DNA of 64,000 bases, from positions 124,001 to 188,000 of the forward strand of contig NZ_VYKJ01000006.1 of NCBI RefSeq assembly GCF_008710095.1. Reading direction: 5' to 3'. The stretch's first letter is position 1. The number at the start of each line of letters is the position of its first letter. This document shows, one piece after another, positions 44,976 to 55,062 of the stretch. Source of the stretch: Affinibrenneria salicis. GTDB lineage: Bacteria > Pseudomonadota > Gammaproteobacteria > Enterobacterales > Enterobacteriaceae. The position numbers and the translations under genes were made by a program. Under the pieces are notes generated by a model. The model saw only the letters and a program-made list of their open reading frames with translations. It did not search any database and was not told where the DNA came from.

Positions 44976-46382
44976 ATGAAATATCAATTTCCGCAGGGCT
45001 TCTGGTGGGGCAGCGCCAGCTCGGCGCCGCAAAGCGAGGGCGCCAGTATGGAGGACGGTAAAAGCGCCACCATTTGGGATCACTGGTTCGCCATTGAGCC
45101 CGCCCGTTTTCATCAGCGTATCGGGCCACGGGATACCTCCGGTTTTTACCGCCGCTGGCGCGAGGATATCGCATTGCTGCGGCGGCTGAATCACAATACG
45201 TTCCGCACCTCTATTTCCTGGGCGCGTCTTATCCCACAGGGGCGGGGCGAGGTCAACCCGCAGGCCGTCGCCTTTTATAACAACGTGATCGATGAATTGC
45301 TGGCGCAGGGCGTAACGCCGTTCATTAACCTTTTCCATTTCGATATGCCGCTGGCGATGCAGCAACTGGGCGGCTGGGAAAATCGCGCGGTCGTCGAGGC
45401 CTACGCGGCGTTCGCCGATGTCTGTTTCCAGCTGTTCGGCGACCGGGTGAAACACTGGTTTACCTTTAACGAGCCGATTGTGCCGGTGGAAGGCGGCTAT
45501 CTGTATGATTTTCACTATCCGAACGTGGTGGATTTCAAACGCGCCGCCGTCGTCGCCTTTCACACCATGCTGGCCCACTCGCTGGCGGTGCGGCACTATC
45601 GCGCGCGTAATCAGGACGGCGAGATCGGCATTATCCTCAACCTGACGCCGTCTTATTCGCGATCCAGCGATCCTGACGATGTTGCTGCCGCACACCGGGC
45701 GGATCTGCTGTTCAACCGCAGTTTTCTCGATCCGGCGCTGCGCGGCCGTTACCCGCAAGAGCTGGTGCGGTTGCTGGGCGCATACGGCCAGTTGCCGACG
45801 TGCCGCGCGGGGGACGCCGCGCTGCTGAAAGAAGGCGTAGTGGATCTTTTAGGCATTAATTACTACCAGCCGCGGCGCATCAAAAGCCGGGAGAGCCCGG
45901 CGGATCCCGCCGACCTTTTCATGCCTGAGTGGTTTTTCAGCCCCTATGAGATGCCGGGGCGAAAAATGAATCCTTATCGCGGCTGGGAAATTTATGAGAA
46001 GGGGATTTACGACATCCTCACCAACCTGCGGGAAAACTACGCTAACCCACGCTGTTTTATCTCGGAAAACGGCATGGGGGTAGAGGATGAACAGCGTTTT
46101 GAGCAGCATGGGCAAATCCAGGATGACTACCGCATCGCGTTTATCCGTCAGCACCTGCAGTGGGTTCATCGCGGGATTCAGGAAGGCAGCCATTGTCTGG
46201 GTTACCACATGTGGACATTCATCGATAACTGGTCGTGGTGCAACGCTTACAAGAACCGTTATGGCTTTGTTCAACTGGATCGGGCCAGTCAGCGGCGCGC
46301 CATCAAGAAAAGCGGCGAGTGGTTTGCCGCCGTCGCCGCTGACAACGGTTTTGCGGAGGAAGACAATGACGGACGATCTTGA
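44976..46382 (+). CDS. Second GH1 enzyme, 6-phospho-beta-glucosidase/galactosidase
   Basis: A 468-residue GH1 enzyme with classical motifs: E166 in WFTFNEPIVPVEGGY as acid/base and E364 in FISENGMGV as nucleophile. It begins MKYQFPQGFWWGSASSAPQS. The GGYLYDFHYP stretch and the AIKKSGEWF end fit phospho-beta-glucosidases of cellobiose-type operons. It differs strongly from the first enzyme, so the two probably take different aglycones or linkages. The EIIA gene starts 17 bp before its stop codon. Confidence 0.9.
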   Translation: MKYQFPQGFWWGSASSAPQSEGASMEDGKSATIWDHWFAIEPARFHQRIGPRDTSGFYRRWREDIALLRRLNHNTFRTSISWARLIPQGRGEVNPQAVAFYNNVIDELLAQGVTPFINLFHFDMPLAMQQLGGWENRAVVEAYAAFADVCFQLFGDRVKHWFTFNEPIVPVEGGYLYDFHYPNVVDFKRAAVVAFHTMLAHSLAVRHYRARNQDGEIGIILNLTPSYSRSSDPDDVAAAHRADLLFNRSFLDPALRGRYPQELVRLLGAYGQLPTCRAGDAALLKEGVVDLLGINYYQPRRIKSRESPADPADLFMPEWFFSPYEMPGRKMNPYRGWEIYEKGIYDILTNLRENYANPRCFISENGMGVEDEQRFEQHGQIQDDYRIAFIRQHLQWVHRGIQEGSHCLGYHMWTFIDNWSWCNAYKNRYGFVQLDRASQRRAIKKSGEWFAAVAADNGFAEEDNDGRS

Positions 46383-46698
46383 AAACACGGTGATGGAAAT
46401 TATCGTCAATGCCGGGCAAACGAGAAGTTTATGTTTTGAAGCGTTGCAGGCGGCGCGCGACGGGGATTTCCCCCTGGCGCAGGCGCGTCTGCAGGAAGCG
46501 GATCAGTTTTCCCGCGTAGCGCACCGCGTACAGACCCGGCTGATAGAACAGGACGCGGGTGAAGGTAAAACGCCGATGACGCTGATCATGGTGCATGCGC
46601 AGGATCATCTGATGAACGCCATTCTGGCGCGCGAGTTAACCGGCGAAATGCTGGCGCTGTATCAACGGCTGCATGCCGTCGTGCCGCGCCAGGCGTAG
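46366..46698 (+). CDS. PTS EIIA, Lac family
   Basis: A 110-residue helical EIIA starting at ATG 46366 with GCGGAGGAAGACA upstream; the frame extends back to 46087 only because it overlaps the glucosidase gene. The phosphorylated His is H77 in TLIMVHAQDHLMNAI, with H81 close by. It completes the Lac-family permease with EIIC and EIIB and takes phosphate from HPr. Confidence 0.93.
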   Translation: MTDDLENTVMEIIVNAGQTRSLCFEALQAARDGDFPLAQARLQEADQFSRVAHRVQTRLIEQDAGEGKTPMTLIMVHAQDHLMNAILARELTGEMLALYQRLHAVVPRQA

Positions 46699-46836
46699 CG
46701 CGTCTGATCATCGGGCGGCTGATGAACGAATAAAGCCGCGTGCCGCCCGGCGCGCTGTTTGCTATCGATCGCGCTGGCCGGTTCAGTCCGGCCATCCAGC
46801 CGATCCTGCGAGCTCCCCGTCCTGATGCCGGCGCCG

Positions 46837-49800
46837 TTAGCGCGGCGTCCGGCGCTCAAGTTGGGCGCGTAACTCCTGCAGCGCGGCGAGCGCGGCCTCG
46901 GTATCGAAGAGGCCCATCGCGGAGGAGAGCGCCTGCAGACCGGGTAGGCCGGCGTGGCGCGCCTGCAGCGCGTCGAACAGATCCAGCGCGCTCATGTCGC
47001 TGGCCTGCAGCGCCGCCGCCAGCTGCGCCAGATCCGCCGTCAGCGAGGCATGCTTTGCGTCGGCCGCTTCCCCTTCCGCCAGGAGAGTCGGCTGCGCGCC
47101 ATCGGCCTCGCTGTGCCGGCGTAGCCACGCCTGCTGCGCCGCCAGCGCCTCGTCCAGTTCGGCGGGCAACGCTGCCGCCGGCGTTTCGCCGTTTGCGCAG
47201 CGTTGTTCGATGTCGGCGCAGGCCGCGGCCAGCCGCTGCGCGCCGGTAGTGGCGGCGGTGCTCTTAAGCTGGTGCGCGGCATCGCGCGCGTCAGCCGATC
47301 GTCCCTCCGCCAGCGCAAGAACGATGCTCTGCGCCAGATGCCGGGCCGCGGGGGCGAAGTCGCGCAGCAGCTGCGCATAGAAGGTTCGATCCTGCCCCAG
47401 GCGCAGCAGGGCGTTTGCGGCATCCAGCACCAACGGCTCGCCGGCGGGCGGGCGCGGCGTCGGAAGCACATCACCGCTTGCGCGCCCGGTGTGGCGCAGG
47501 ATGATATCGACCAGTTCTTCCAGATGGAAGGGCTTGCCGATATGGCCGTTCATGCCCGCTTCCAGGCAGGCTTCCCGGTCCGTTTGCATGGCGTTGGCGG
47601 TCATGGCGATGATCGGCAACGGGTCGAAACGCGGCTCGCTGCGGATCGCCAGGGTGGCCTGCAGGCCGTCCATAACCGGCATCTGCATATCCATCAACAC
47701 CAGATCGTAGGCGTCCGGCGCGGCGTCCAGCGCCTGAATGCCTTGCAGACCGTTGCTGACCACACTCACCCGCGCGCCTTCGTGCGCCAGCAGTCTGATC
47801 ACCACTTCCTGATTGATTTCGTTGTCTTCCACCAGCAGCAGCCGGATACCCGCCAGCCTGCACTGTTGCCCCGGCGCGTCGGACTGCTGCTGCGGGTTGC
47901 GTCCCTGGATGGCGTGCCTGATCATGGAGAACGTCAGCGGTTTGCACAGCGTCGGCAGGCCGTTGCGCGGCGGTATCGGACGCGACGAGATCAACAAAAT
48001 AACGGGCGGCGCAGGCTCGGCGCGCAGCCGCGCCAGCAGCCGCGGGTAGTCGTGCTCATCCACGCTCAGCAGCGCCAGCGTCGGCGCCGGCTCCGCATCC
48101 AGCGCCGCCAGCGCGCAGGCCACGTCTTTGCAGGCCTCGACTCGCCAGCCGCCGCGTTTCTCCAGCAGTTCGCCGATGACCGTGCGGGATACCGGGTGCG
48201 TTTCCAGCAGCAGCGCCCGTTCCCCGGCCTGGGCCAGCGGCGGCAGACCTTTGTTTTCCGGCTGTAGCCAGATCTGGAACCAGAAACGGCTGCCGCGTCC
48301 CACTTCGCTCTGCACCTGCAGCCGGCCGCCCATCAGCTCCACCAGCCGGTGGCTGATGGCCAGCCCCAGCCCGGAGCCGCCGTAGCGGCGCGAAATAGAG
48401 GCTTCCGCCTGGCTGAAACCGGTGAAAATGTGTTCGATGGCGTCTTCGCTGATGCCGATGCCGGTATCCTGCACCGCAAACTCCAGCAGCGCTCCTCGTT
48501 CGTCACGTTGCAGCTGGCGCAATTGCACCCGCACTTCGCCTCTGGCGGTGAATTTCACCGCGTTGCCGCCCAGGTTGATCAGGATCTGCTGGAGCCGCAG
48601 CGCGTCCCCCAGCAACTGCGGCGGCACGGCGGGGTCCACTTCATACACCAGCTCGAGCCGCTTGCTGCCCAGGGTGCCGGACAAAATAGTGGAAACATCC
48701 GCCAGCAGCGTATCCAGCCTGAACGGCTCGGTATCCAGCAGCATCATGCCCGCTTCCACCTTCGAGAAGTCGAGGATGTCGTTGAGGATGCCCAGCAGCG
48801 AGCGCGCCGCGCCCTCCATCTTGCGCAACAGATCGCGCTGTTCGTCGCTGATGCCGGTATGTTCGATCAATTGCATCATGCCCATGATGGCATTCATCGG
48901 CGTGCGGATTTCGTGGCTCATGTTGGCGAGGAAACGACTCTTGCTGCGCGAGGCGGCGTCGGCGTCGTCCAGCGCCTGGTGCAGGTCGGTGATGTCGATC
49001 CAGAACAGCACGCGCATGCCGTCCGAGGTAGTGACGCCGATGCGTTTGATCCAGCGCCCGCTGCTGGTTTTCACCTGCTGGTGGAAGGTCGGCTGGCGCC
49101 ACAGCGTGCGCCAGCCCTCAATGCCGTCGACGCCCTCGTGGATACCGGCATTGACTTCCAGCTGCAGCACATCCTCGGCGGCGATACCCGGCTGTATCAG
49201 GTGGCCCTGAGCGCCGAACATATTCTGGTAGCGGTCGTTGGACAGGACCAGCTTCTCATCGGCGTCATATAGCGCGAACGCCTCATCCAGCGCATCAATG
49301 GCCGAACGCAGCACGCGCTCGCTGGATTCGACGCGCAGCCGCGCTTCCACCTGGGCGCTGACGTCCTGCACGGCGCCCACCAGCCGGTACAGTTTGCCGT
49401 GCAGATACTCCACCTCTCCGCTCAGGTTGACCCAGATGGCGCGTCCGTCCGGCAGCCTGAGCTGTACTTCCTGACTGTAGGGGTCGCCGCTCGCCATAGT
49501 GTGGCGCACCATGGCGCGGCAGGCGGCCCACTGCTGCGGCATCATGCGTTGCATCAGGGTGTTCAAACTGTCCAGACTCATCGTGTTGTCGGCCAGACCC
49601 ACAAGGTTGCGCGTTCCGCCGGTGAGGTACAGCACCTCGCTTTCCGGCGTATAGTACCAGCCGCCGACGCCGGCGATCTTGCCGGTGCGTTCCTGCATGT
49701 CGAGACTCAGTTTCAGCGTGGTGATGTCGGTGCGGATCGACATGTACTTCACCGGACGGCCGCTTTCGCCCAGCATCGGCGCGATAACGCTGTCCAGCCA

Positions 49801-50577
49801 GTAGAGCGAGCCATCTCTGGTGCGGTTGCAGATCTCGCCGTGCCAGATGCCGCCGCGCGCGATGGTGCTCCACATCTCGCGCCAGAACGTTTTGTCGTGA
49901 ATGCCGGAACTGAACATGCTGTGGCGGCGTCCGATCAGCTCATCGTTGCGGTAGCCGCTGATTTCCAGGAAACGCTTGTTGACCTTCGTGATACGACCCT
50001 GCAGATCGGTTTCGGTGACGATGGCGTAGTGGTCGAGAATATCCAGCACCGCCTGGCGATCGCGCAGCGCCAGCTGGGTCATTTTGCGTTCGCGGCGCTG
50101 CTGGTCGATATCCACCTGCACCACCAGATAACCGGTGAACGACGGGGCGGACAGGTACGAAAAGAGACCGCGCGCCAGCCTGTGCAGGGGGTGCAGCTCC
50201 ACGATCATGCAGCGTTCCGCGCCGCTGGTCAGTCGAAACATCAGGTCTACGCGCAGTTCGCGCCGTTCCGCCAGCGCGTTTTCGATGGCGGCCACCGGCG
50301 TGCCGTCCGCCACCCGTTCGCGCAGAAAGCGAAACCAGTTGCGTTCCACCAACTGCTCGCTGCTAAAACCGGTGATCTCGCTGTAGGCCGGGTTGACCCA
50401 CACCACCTTGCCGTCCGGCCGCAGCAGGCAGGCGGCGTCGCTATGCAGCCGCATCATGCCGACTACCTGGCTTATGCCGCTCCAGTCGCGGCGACGGGTA
50501 ATACAGCGGTACGACAGCGTCAGCAGCAGTATGACCGCCAGCGTCGTCGCCGCTCCCCACCAGAAGGCCGTCGTCAT
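46837..50577 (-). CDS. Multi-PAS hybrid sensor histidine kinase with REC and HPt domains
   Basis: A 1246-residue kinase. One N-terminal membrane helix (ATTLAVILLLTLSY) is followed by about four PAS domains (starts near 35, 165, 285 and 420), of which the second (YRNDELIGRRHSMFSSGIHD) resembles Aer-type PAS text. A HisKA domain carries H555 (NMSHEIRTPMNAIMG) and a full HATPase follows (GGNAVKFT, DTGIGI, GSGLGLAI). A degenerate receiver lacking the aspartate comes next, then a true receiver with D963 (LVLMDMQMPVMDG) and an HPt domain with H1102 (AAHQLKSTAATTGA). There is almost no periplasmic part, so it likely senses a cytoplasmic signal such as redox state. It is the last gene of the chemoreceptor operon, 5 bp after the receiver gene. 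Confidence 0.93.
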   Translation of the reverse strand: MTTAFWWGAATTLAVILLLTLSYRCITRRRDWSGISQVVGMMRLHSDAACLLRPDGKVVWVNPAYSEITGFSSEQLVERNWFRFLRERVADGTPVAAIENALAERRELRVDLMFRLTSGAERCMIVELHPLHRLARGLFSYLSAPSFTGYLVVQVDIDQQRRERKMTQLALRDRQAVLDILDHYAIVTETDLQGRITKVNKRFLEISGYRNDELIGRRHSMFSSGIHDKTFWREMWSTIARGGIWHGEICNRTRDGSLYWLDSVIAPMLGESGRPVKYMSIRTDITTLKLSLDMQERTGKIAGVGGWYYTPESEVLYLTGGTRNLVGLADNTMSLDSLNTLMQRMMPQQWAACRAMVRHTMASGDPYSQEVQLRLPDGRAIWVNLSGEVEYLHGKLYRLVGAVQDVSAQVEARLRVESSERVLRSAIDALDEAFALYDADEKLVLSNDRYQNMFGAQGHLIQPGIAAEDVLQLEVNAGIHEGVDGIEGWRTLWRQPTFHQQVKTSSGRWIKRIGVTTSDGMRVLFWIDITDLHQALDDADAASRSKSRFLANMSHEIRTPMNAIMGMMQLIEHTGISDEQRDLLRKMEGAARSLLGILNDILDFSKVEAGMMLLDTEPFRLDTLLADVSTILSGTLGSKRLELVYEVDPAVPPQLLGDALRLQQILINLGGNAVKFTARGEVRVQLRQLQRDERGALLEFAVQDTGIGISEDAIEHIFTGFSQAEASISRRYGGSGLGLAISHRLVELMGGRLQVQSEVGRGSRFWFQIWLQPENKGLPPLAQAGERALLLETHPVSRTVIGELLEKRGGWRVEACKDVACALAALDAEPAPTLALLSVDEHDYPRLLARLRAEPAPPVILLISSRPIPPRNGLPTLCKPLTFSMIRHAIQGRNPQQQSDAPGQQCRLAGIRLLLVEDNEINQEVVIRLLAHEGARVSVVSNGLQGIQALDAAPDAYDLVLMDMQMPVMDGLQATLAIRSEPRFDPLPIIAMTANAMQTDREACLEAGMNGHIGKPFHLEELVDIILRHTGRASGDVLPTPRPPAGEPLVLDAANALLRLGQDRTFYAQLLRDFAPAARHLAQSIVLALAEGRSADARDAAHQLKSTAATTGAQRLAAACADIEQRCANGETPAAALPAELDEALAAQQAWLRRHSEADGAQPTLLAEGEAADAKHASLTADLAQLAAALQASDMSALDLFDALQARHAGLPGLQALSSAMGLFDTEAALAALQELRAQLERRTPR

Positions 50578-50582
50578 ACCTT

Positions 50583-50960
50583 TCAGCCTCTGGCCAGCTG
50601 CGCCAGCCCTTCCCGCAGCGCCGTCAGCGAGAGCGGTTTTTCCAGAAAACCGTTGGCGCCGAGGGCGATAAAATGGCGCCGCGTCTCCTCGCCGCCGTGG
50701 CCGGAGACCATCAGTACCGGCAGACGCCGCGCGCCGGCTTGCTGTTCCTGCGCCCTTAGCGTACGCAGCGTCTCGTCGCCGCTCAGGGTGGGCATACTGA
50801 TGTCCAGCAACATCAGATCGAAGCGCTGTTGTTGCGTTAGCTGTAACGCCTTTTCGCCATCCGTCGCCAGCGCCCCGGAGTGGCCCAGATCGCGTAATAA
50901 TCGGGCGGCGATGCGCAGATTCAGCACATCGTCATCGACGACCAGCACGCGCAGCGCCAT
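50583..50960 (-). CDS. Stand-alone response regulator receiver protein
   Basis: A 125-residue single receiver domain: acidic pocket VVDDDV, phospho-acceptor D53 (LMLLDISMPTLSG), and K108 (FLEKPL). With no output domain it probably acts as a phosphate shuttle or by binding a partner, as CheY does. It overlaps the chemoreceptor stop by one base (TGATG) and precedes the hybrid kinase gene by 5 bp, so it is very likely the partner of that kinase. Confidence 0.92.
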   Translation of the reverse strand: MALRVLVVDDDVLNLRIAARLLRDLGHSGALATDGEKALQLTQQQRFDLMLLDISMPTLSGDETLRTLRAQEQQAGARRLPVLMVSGHGGEETRRHFIALGANGFLEKPLSLTALREGLAQLARG

Positions 50961-52933
50961 CAGCCGTTACCCTCCAGCGCGCGAATCGCCTGGGTCAGTT
51001 GCTGGCCGATATCATACAGCGGCTGATTGTTGGCCAGTTTTTGCTCCGCCTCTGTCATTTTCTTTCTGTTGATCAGATCCGCCACCGCATCCACCTCGGC
51101 GTGGAATGCCCGGTGCGCCGTCTCCAGCGCGTCGTAGGCCGGCGTGCCGCCCAGCCGCGACTTGCCGGGGCCATGCAGCCAGGCGCTCAATGGGCAGTTG
51201 TCGTCGTGTCCGGTTTTCGGCTGCAGCGTTAGCTTACGGTTAATGGCGTTGCGCAACCTGACGCGCCACTGCTGGTGGCTGGCGATGGCATGTTCAAAGT
51301 CGATACGGCCATCCGCGCTGACGAGATCGGTTTTTTGCGTCTGGCGCAGTTCGCCGGCGTCCACTTCCGCCAGCGTGGTATCGCGATCGGTAAGACGGAA
51401 TACGCGGATGGTGTTGTGCACCAGCGCCACCTGGCGGTTGAGAGCGTTGGCCGCCATCGCCAGATCGTCCACCATGGTGGCGTTTTGCTGAGTGATGGTA
51501 TCCAGGCTGGAGACTTCGCCGTTTACCTGACCGACGCCGAGGGATTGCTCGCGCGCGGCGGTATTGATCTGATCCAGCATGCCGCTCACCTGGCTTACCG
51601 CGTCGGTGACTTCCTGCATCCGGGCCAGCGCGTCGGCGGCGCGCTGGCCGCCTTCGTCCACCCGTGTTCCCGACTCTTCGATCAGGCTGCGAACCTCTTT
51701 GGCCGCGCCGGCGGTACGCTGCGCCAGCGACTGGACTTCAGACGCCACCACCGCGAAGCCTTTGCCCTGTTCGCCGGCGCGCGCCGCTTCCACCGCCGCG
51801 TTCAGCGCCAGAATATTGGTCTGGAAGGCGACGCCTTCGATCACCTGGATGATGTCCTGAATGCGCTGCGACGATTCGGCGATGGCCTGTATAGTGCGCA
51901 CCACGCCCTGCACCGCGTCGTTGCCGCGCAGTACCGTCTCGGCGGTGAGTCGGGCGTGCCGGGCGCCGTCATTGGCTAACTGGGTGGTCTGCTGGACGGT
52001 GCTGTAGATCTGCTCCATGGCGGCGGCGGTCTGTTCCAGACTGCCGGACTGAGATTCGGTGCGTCTGGCCATGTCTTTGTTGCCGTTGGCGATCTCCTGG
52101 GTGCTGCCCAGCAGGTTGGCCACTTCGTGGCGCACATCGCGCACCACGGTGCGCACGGAGACATTGAGCTGCGCCAGCGCCAACTGGATCTGGGCGATTT
52201 CGCCGCGTCCGGTTACCGGTACGAAGCGGGTCAGATCGCCGCCGGCCATCAGGTTGGCGACCGCCACCACCTGACGCAGCGGCGCCACAGTTTGACGCAT
52301 CAGCCACCAGGCGGACAGTATCGCGCAGCCGGCCGCCGACGTCGCGACGGCCCATAACGGCGCATGACAGGCCTGCGCCAGCAGCGGGCCGCCGGCCGCC
52401 AGCACGCTCATGCCTACGATATGACTGCGTAGCCCTACGTTGAGACAGCTGGCCAGCCTGCCCGTCAGCGTGCGGCGCACCAGCTGGCCGCGGTGCAGGA
52501 CGTGGCGCCTGCGCCCCTGTTCTTTCTCCTTGCGCATGATGGCGTAGAGGCGTTCTGCGGCGGCAATTTCTTCATCCGGCGCCCGCGAGCGCACCGACAG
52601 GAAACCGACGGTGCGTTCGCCATCGCGCACCGGCGTCACGTTGGCGCGTACCCAGTAGTAGTCGCCGTTCTTGCGGCGGTTTTTCACGAGCGCGGTCCAG
52701 GGCAGACCCGCCTTGATGGTGGCCCACATATCGCGGAAGGTTTCCTGCGGCATATCGGGGTGGCGGACGATGTTGTGCGGCTGGCCCAGCAGTTCTTCGC
52801 TGCTGAAACCGCTGACCTGGATAAAGTTGGCGTTGCAGTAGGTAATACTGCCAGTCAGATCGGTAATGGAGATAAGGGTTTGATCGCCTGGAAAAGCATA
52901 GACGCTCTGGGTTACGGGTAAATTTTCTCGCAT
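50960..52933 (-). CDS. Aer-like PAS chemoreceptor with C-terminal CZB zinc domain
   Basis: About 657 residues from ATG 52933 ([20 protein letters not shown]). The PAS domain closely follows E. coli Aer ([40 protein letters not shown]), which binds FAD and reads redox state. A short membrane pair and HAMP follow, then the MCP signalling hairpin ([20 protein letters not shown]). The tail has a CZB-type pattern ([27 protein letters not shown]) for zinc. It should steer swimming towards favourable redox conditions. An alternative start at 53020 adds 29 residues behind a GAGGGG site and cannot be excluded. It is the first gene of a three-gene leftward operon. Confidence 0.92.
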   Translation of the reverse strand: MRENLPVTQSVYAFPGDQTLISITDLTGSITYCNANFIQVSGFSSEELLGQPHNIVRHPDMPQETFRDMWATIKAGLPWTALVKNRRKNGDYYWVRANVTPVRDGERTVGFLSVRSRAPDEEIAAAERLYAIMRKEKEQGRRRHVLHRGQLVRRTLTGRLASCLNVGLRSHIVGMSVLAAGGPLLAQACHAPLWAVATSAAGCAILSAWWLMRQTVAPLRQVVAVANLMAGGDLTRFVPVTGRGEIAQIQLALAQLNVSVRTVVRDVRHEVANLLGSTQEIANGNKDMARRTESQSGSLEQTAAAMEQIYSTVQQTTQLANDGARHARLTAETVLRGNDAVQGVVRTIQAIAESSQRIQDIIQVIEGVAFQTNILALNAAVEAARAGEQGKGFAVVASEVQSLAQRTAGAAKEVRSLIEESGTRVDEGGQRAADALARMQEVTDAVSQVSGMLDQINTAAREQSLGVGQVNGEVSSLDTITQQNATMVDDLAMAANALNRQVALVHNTIRVFRLTDRDTTLAEVDAGELRQTQKTDLVSADGRIDFEHAIASHQQWRVRLRNAINRKLTLQPKTGHDDNCPLSAWLHGPGKSRLGGTPAYDALETAHRAFHAEVDAVADLINRKKMTEAEQKLANNQPLYDIGQQLTQAIRALEGNG

Positions 52934-53399
52934 GCTAAAGGTCTGCCGTCTCGCAACTGATGCTAATGGTAACTCTATCGGAAGTTGCCGGCCGAACTTT
53001 AACAAAATTAACATTTTCATTAAGTCAGGCCCCTCAGACCGCCGTTCGCCGGTCCGTTTGCGGATACAGAATATTCTGATATATTCCTGCCCGGCCGCTC
53101 TGGCGCTCGCCAGCGAAGAGGCTATATTGGGTCGTCGGGACAGCCTATTTCCTCTTTCGTCGCCGCGGAATTTTCGCTTCTCAATATTCGTCTGACCGGC
53201 GCAATAGCGGCGTGTGGCGCGGAGATCGAGCCTGCCGGCGTACCGCGATCCGCCTCGCGAATGGCGCCAGTCAGGACGCTATGTTTTCCTCATCGGTAAT
53301 TACATTTGGTAATAACTGTAATTACCGTACCTGTAGTGACAATGTTCAAAAAAAAGAGATAAATATTAAAATTATTTTTATCTCGTCAGGACAGATGTT
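52934..53399. other. Intergenic region between the chemoreceptor and transporter genes
   Basis: 466 bp without a convincing gene. The part near 53290-53400 is AT-rich and carries GTAATTAC...GTAATTAC-like repeats (GGTAATTACATTTGGTAATA, GTAATTACCG), a plausible regulator-binding and promoter area for the EamA operon. The rest shows nothing distinct. Confidence 0.5.
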
Positions 53400-54344
53400 A
53401 TGAGCAAAGAGCAATCAGGGAAAACGATGGCCGTTATTTATTTACTTATAACCGTGTTTGCATGGGGAATTATGTATCCTTCCTCCAAACATGCGGTTTC
53501 GTCGGGCATTGATGGCTATTATCTTACGTTAATCCGGTACGGACTGGGGACCATCCTGGTTTCTCTTATTTTATTAACGGTTGAAGGGAAGGGCAGTTAC
53601 CGGCTGGAAGGGCACGGGTTTAAACTGTGGCTGTTTGGCACTATTGGTTTCGCCGGGCTTAATTTTCTGACTTTTATTGGCGTAACCTTTTCTTCGGCGG
53701 AACACGCAACAATTATTCTGGCGCTGATGCCGATGCTGTCTATTTTGATTAGTTCGCTGGTGGAAAAAATGAAGCCAGATTTAAAAACGATTATTTGTTC
53801 AATTTTTGCCTTTATCGGTATTGTTATCGTTATTACCAAAGGGGATTTTCATAGTTTAAGCGCGTCCGCCAGCTTTATCGGCGATCTGCTATTGCTGGCG
53901 GCTACAATCTGCTGGGTTATTTATACTTATTTCGCGAAAACGCTGAATCACTGGAGCGCATTAAGAGTCACGGCTCTGAGTTCCGCACTTGGCACGATGA
54001 GTATTATTGTTATTACCGTCCTGGCCACCCTGTTTCATTTCGCCCACCCGCCTGCGATGGCGGTTTTGCACAATACCTGGTTAGATATTTTTATTCTGGT
54101 GGCAACCACCGCGGTCATTATTACCTGGAATGCGGGAATTAAAGGCCTGGGCGCCGTGAACGGGATCCTGTTCGTCAACCTGGTTCCGGTGGTGACGTTT
54201 ATTGTGGGCATTTATCAGGGCCACGCTATTTCTCATATCGAGATTGTCGGCGCGCTGATTACGATAGTTGCATTGGTAGTGAATAATATTCTCGGAAGAA
54301 GAAAAACAGAGATTGATTTAACACGTGCGGTCAAGGAGGAGTAA
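53400..54344 (+). CDS. EamA/DMT-family transporter
   Basis: A 314-residue protein with ten predicted membrane segments in two EamA repeats (FAWGIMYPSSKHAVSSGIDG; LLLAATICWVIYTYFAKTLN). The family moves amino acids, metabolites or drugs, usually outward. It starts an operon with DJ-1/PfpI, cupin and tautomerase genes (gap of 3 bp to the next). Export of the pathway's product or of a toxic intermediate is inferred. The substrate is unknown. Confidence 0.9.
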   Translation: MSKEQSGKTMAVIYLLITVFAWGIMYPSSKHAVSSGIDGYYLTLIRYGLGTILVSLILLTVEGKGSYRLEGHGFKLWLFGTIGFAGLNFLTFIGVTFSSAEHATIILALMPMLSILISSLVEKMKPDLKTIICSIFAFIGIVIVITKGDFHSLSASASFIGDLLLLAATICWVIYTYFAKTLNHWSALRVTALSSALGTMSIIVITVLATLFHFAHPPAMAVLHNTWLDIFILVATTAVIITWNAGIKGLGAVNGILFVNLVPVVTFIVGIYQGHAISHIEIVGALITIVALVVNNILGRRKTEIDLTRAVKEE

Positions 54345-54347
54345 AGA

Positions 54348-55034
54348 GTGAAAAGTGTATTATTTTTGGTGACTTCCGTTTGCAAAATTGAAGAAATAAA
54401 TCGACAGACAGGTTTTTATCTTGATGAGTTGGCCATCCCGCTGAAAGCCGTGGTAGATAAAGGGTGGAAGGCGACGATCGCCTCCGTGCGCGGCGGGGAG
54501 CCGCCGATCGAATACCGCACGCTGCGGCCGAAAAGCATCCGAACCGAGGCGCAGCAGTGGCTGCTGGATAGCGACGAGTATCTGAAGAAATTAAGGGAAA
54601 GCGTCGCCATCAGCGAGATTGATCCGCGTGACTATGACGCGATATTTATGCCGGGCGGGCACGGCGTGATGTGGGATTTCCGTCAGACTCCCGCTATTGG
54701 CCGGCTGGTTTCTCAGTTTTATGACGCGGGCAAGGCGGTGGGCGCCATCTGCCACGGCCCGGCGGGTCTGCTGGCCGCCGTATCGGCAAAGAGCGGCAGA
54801 CCTGTTTGTGAAGGGAAAAAAGTCACCTGTTTCACTAATGAAGAAGAAGAGAAGGTCGGCATGACTTCCGTTGTCCCCTTTTTAGTCGAGGATGAATTAA
54901 AGAAACAGGGCGCTATTTTTGTTAAGGGCGAGAAAAGGACTCCGCATTGTGTCGCTGATGGAAATATTATTACTGGTCAAAACCCAGAGTCTTCGCCATT
55001 AATCGCTGCGGCGCTGGTCGATTTCCTTTCGTAG
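54348..55034 (+). CDS. DJ-1/PfpI family protein (class I glutamine amidotransferase-like)
   Basis: A 228-residue protein starting at GTG 54348 after AAGGAGGAG. The nucleophile elbow is AICHGPAGLLAAV, with Cys followed by His as in the Hsp31/DJ-1 branch. FMPGGHGVMWDFRQTP and the C-terminal ITGQNPESSPLIAAALVDFL are typical. Members act as glyoxalase III, deglycases, isonitrile hydratases or chaperones. In this operon with a cupin and a tautomerase, a hydrolytic or lyase step on a small carbonyl compound is plausible. The exact reaction is unknown. Confidence 0.88.
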   Translation: MKSVLFLVTSVCKIEEINRQTGFYLDELAIPLKAVVDKGWKATIASVRGGEPPIEYRTLRPKSIRTEAQQWLLDSDEYLKKLRESVAISEIDPRDYDAIFMPGGHGVMWDFRQTPAIGRLVSQFYDAGKAVGAICHGPAGLLAAVSAKSGRPVCEGKKVTCFTNEEEEKVGMTSVVPFLVEDELKKQGAIFVKGEKRTPHCVADGNIITGQNPESSPLIAAALVDFLS

Positions 55035-55062
55035 AAGACTTTTAATTAATGAGGGTTAATGT

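Noticed and set aside
49399..51072. 557-codon plus-strand open frame opposite the hybrid kinase and receiver
   Set aside because: Shadow frame of GC-rich coding DNA; composition is odd and it spans several real genes.
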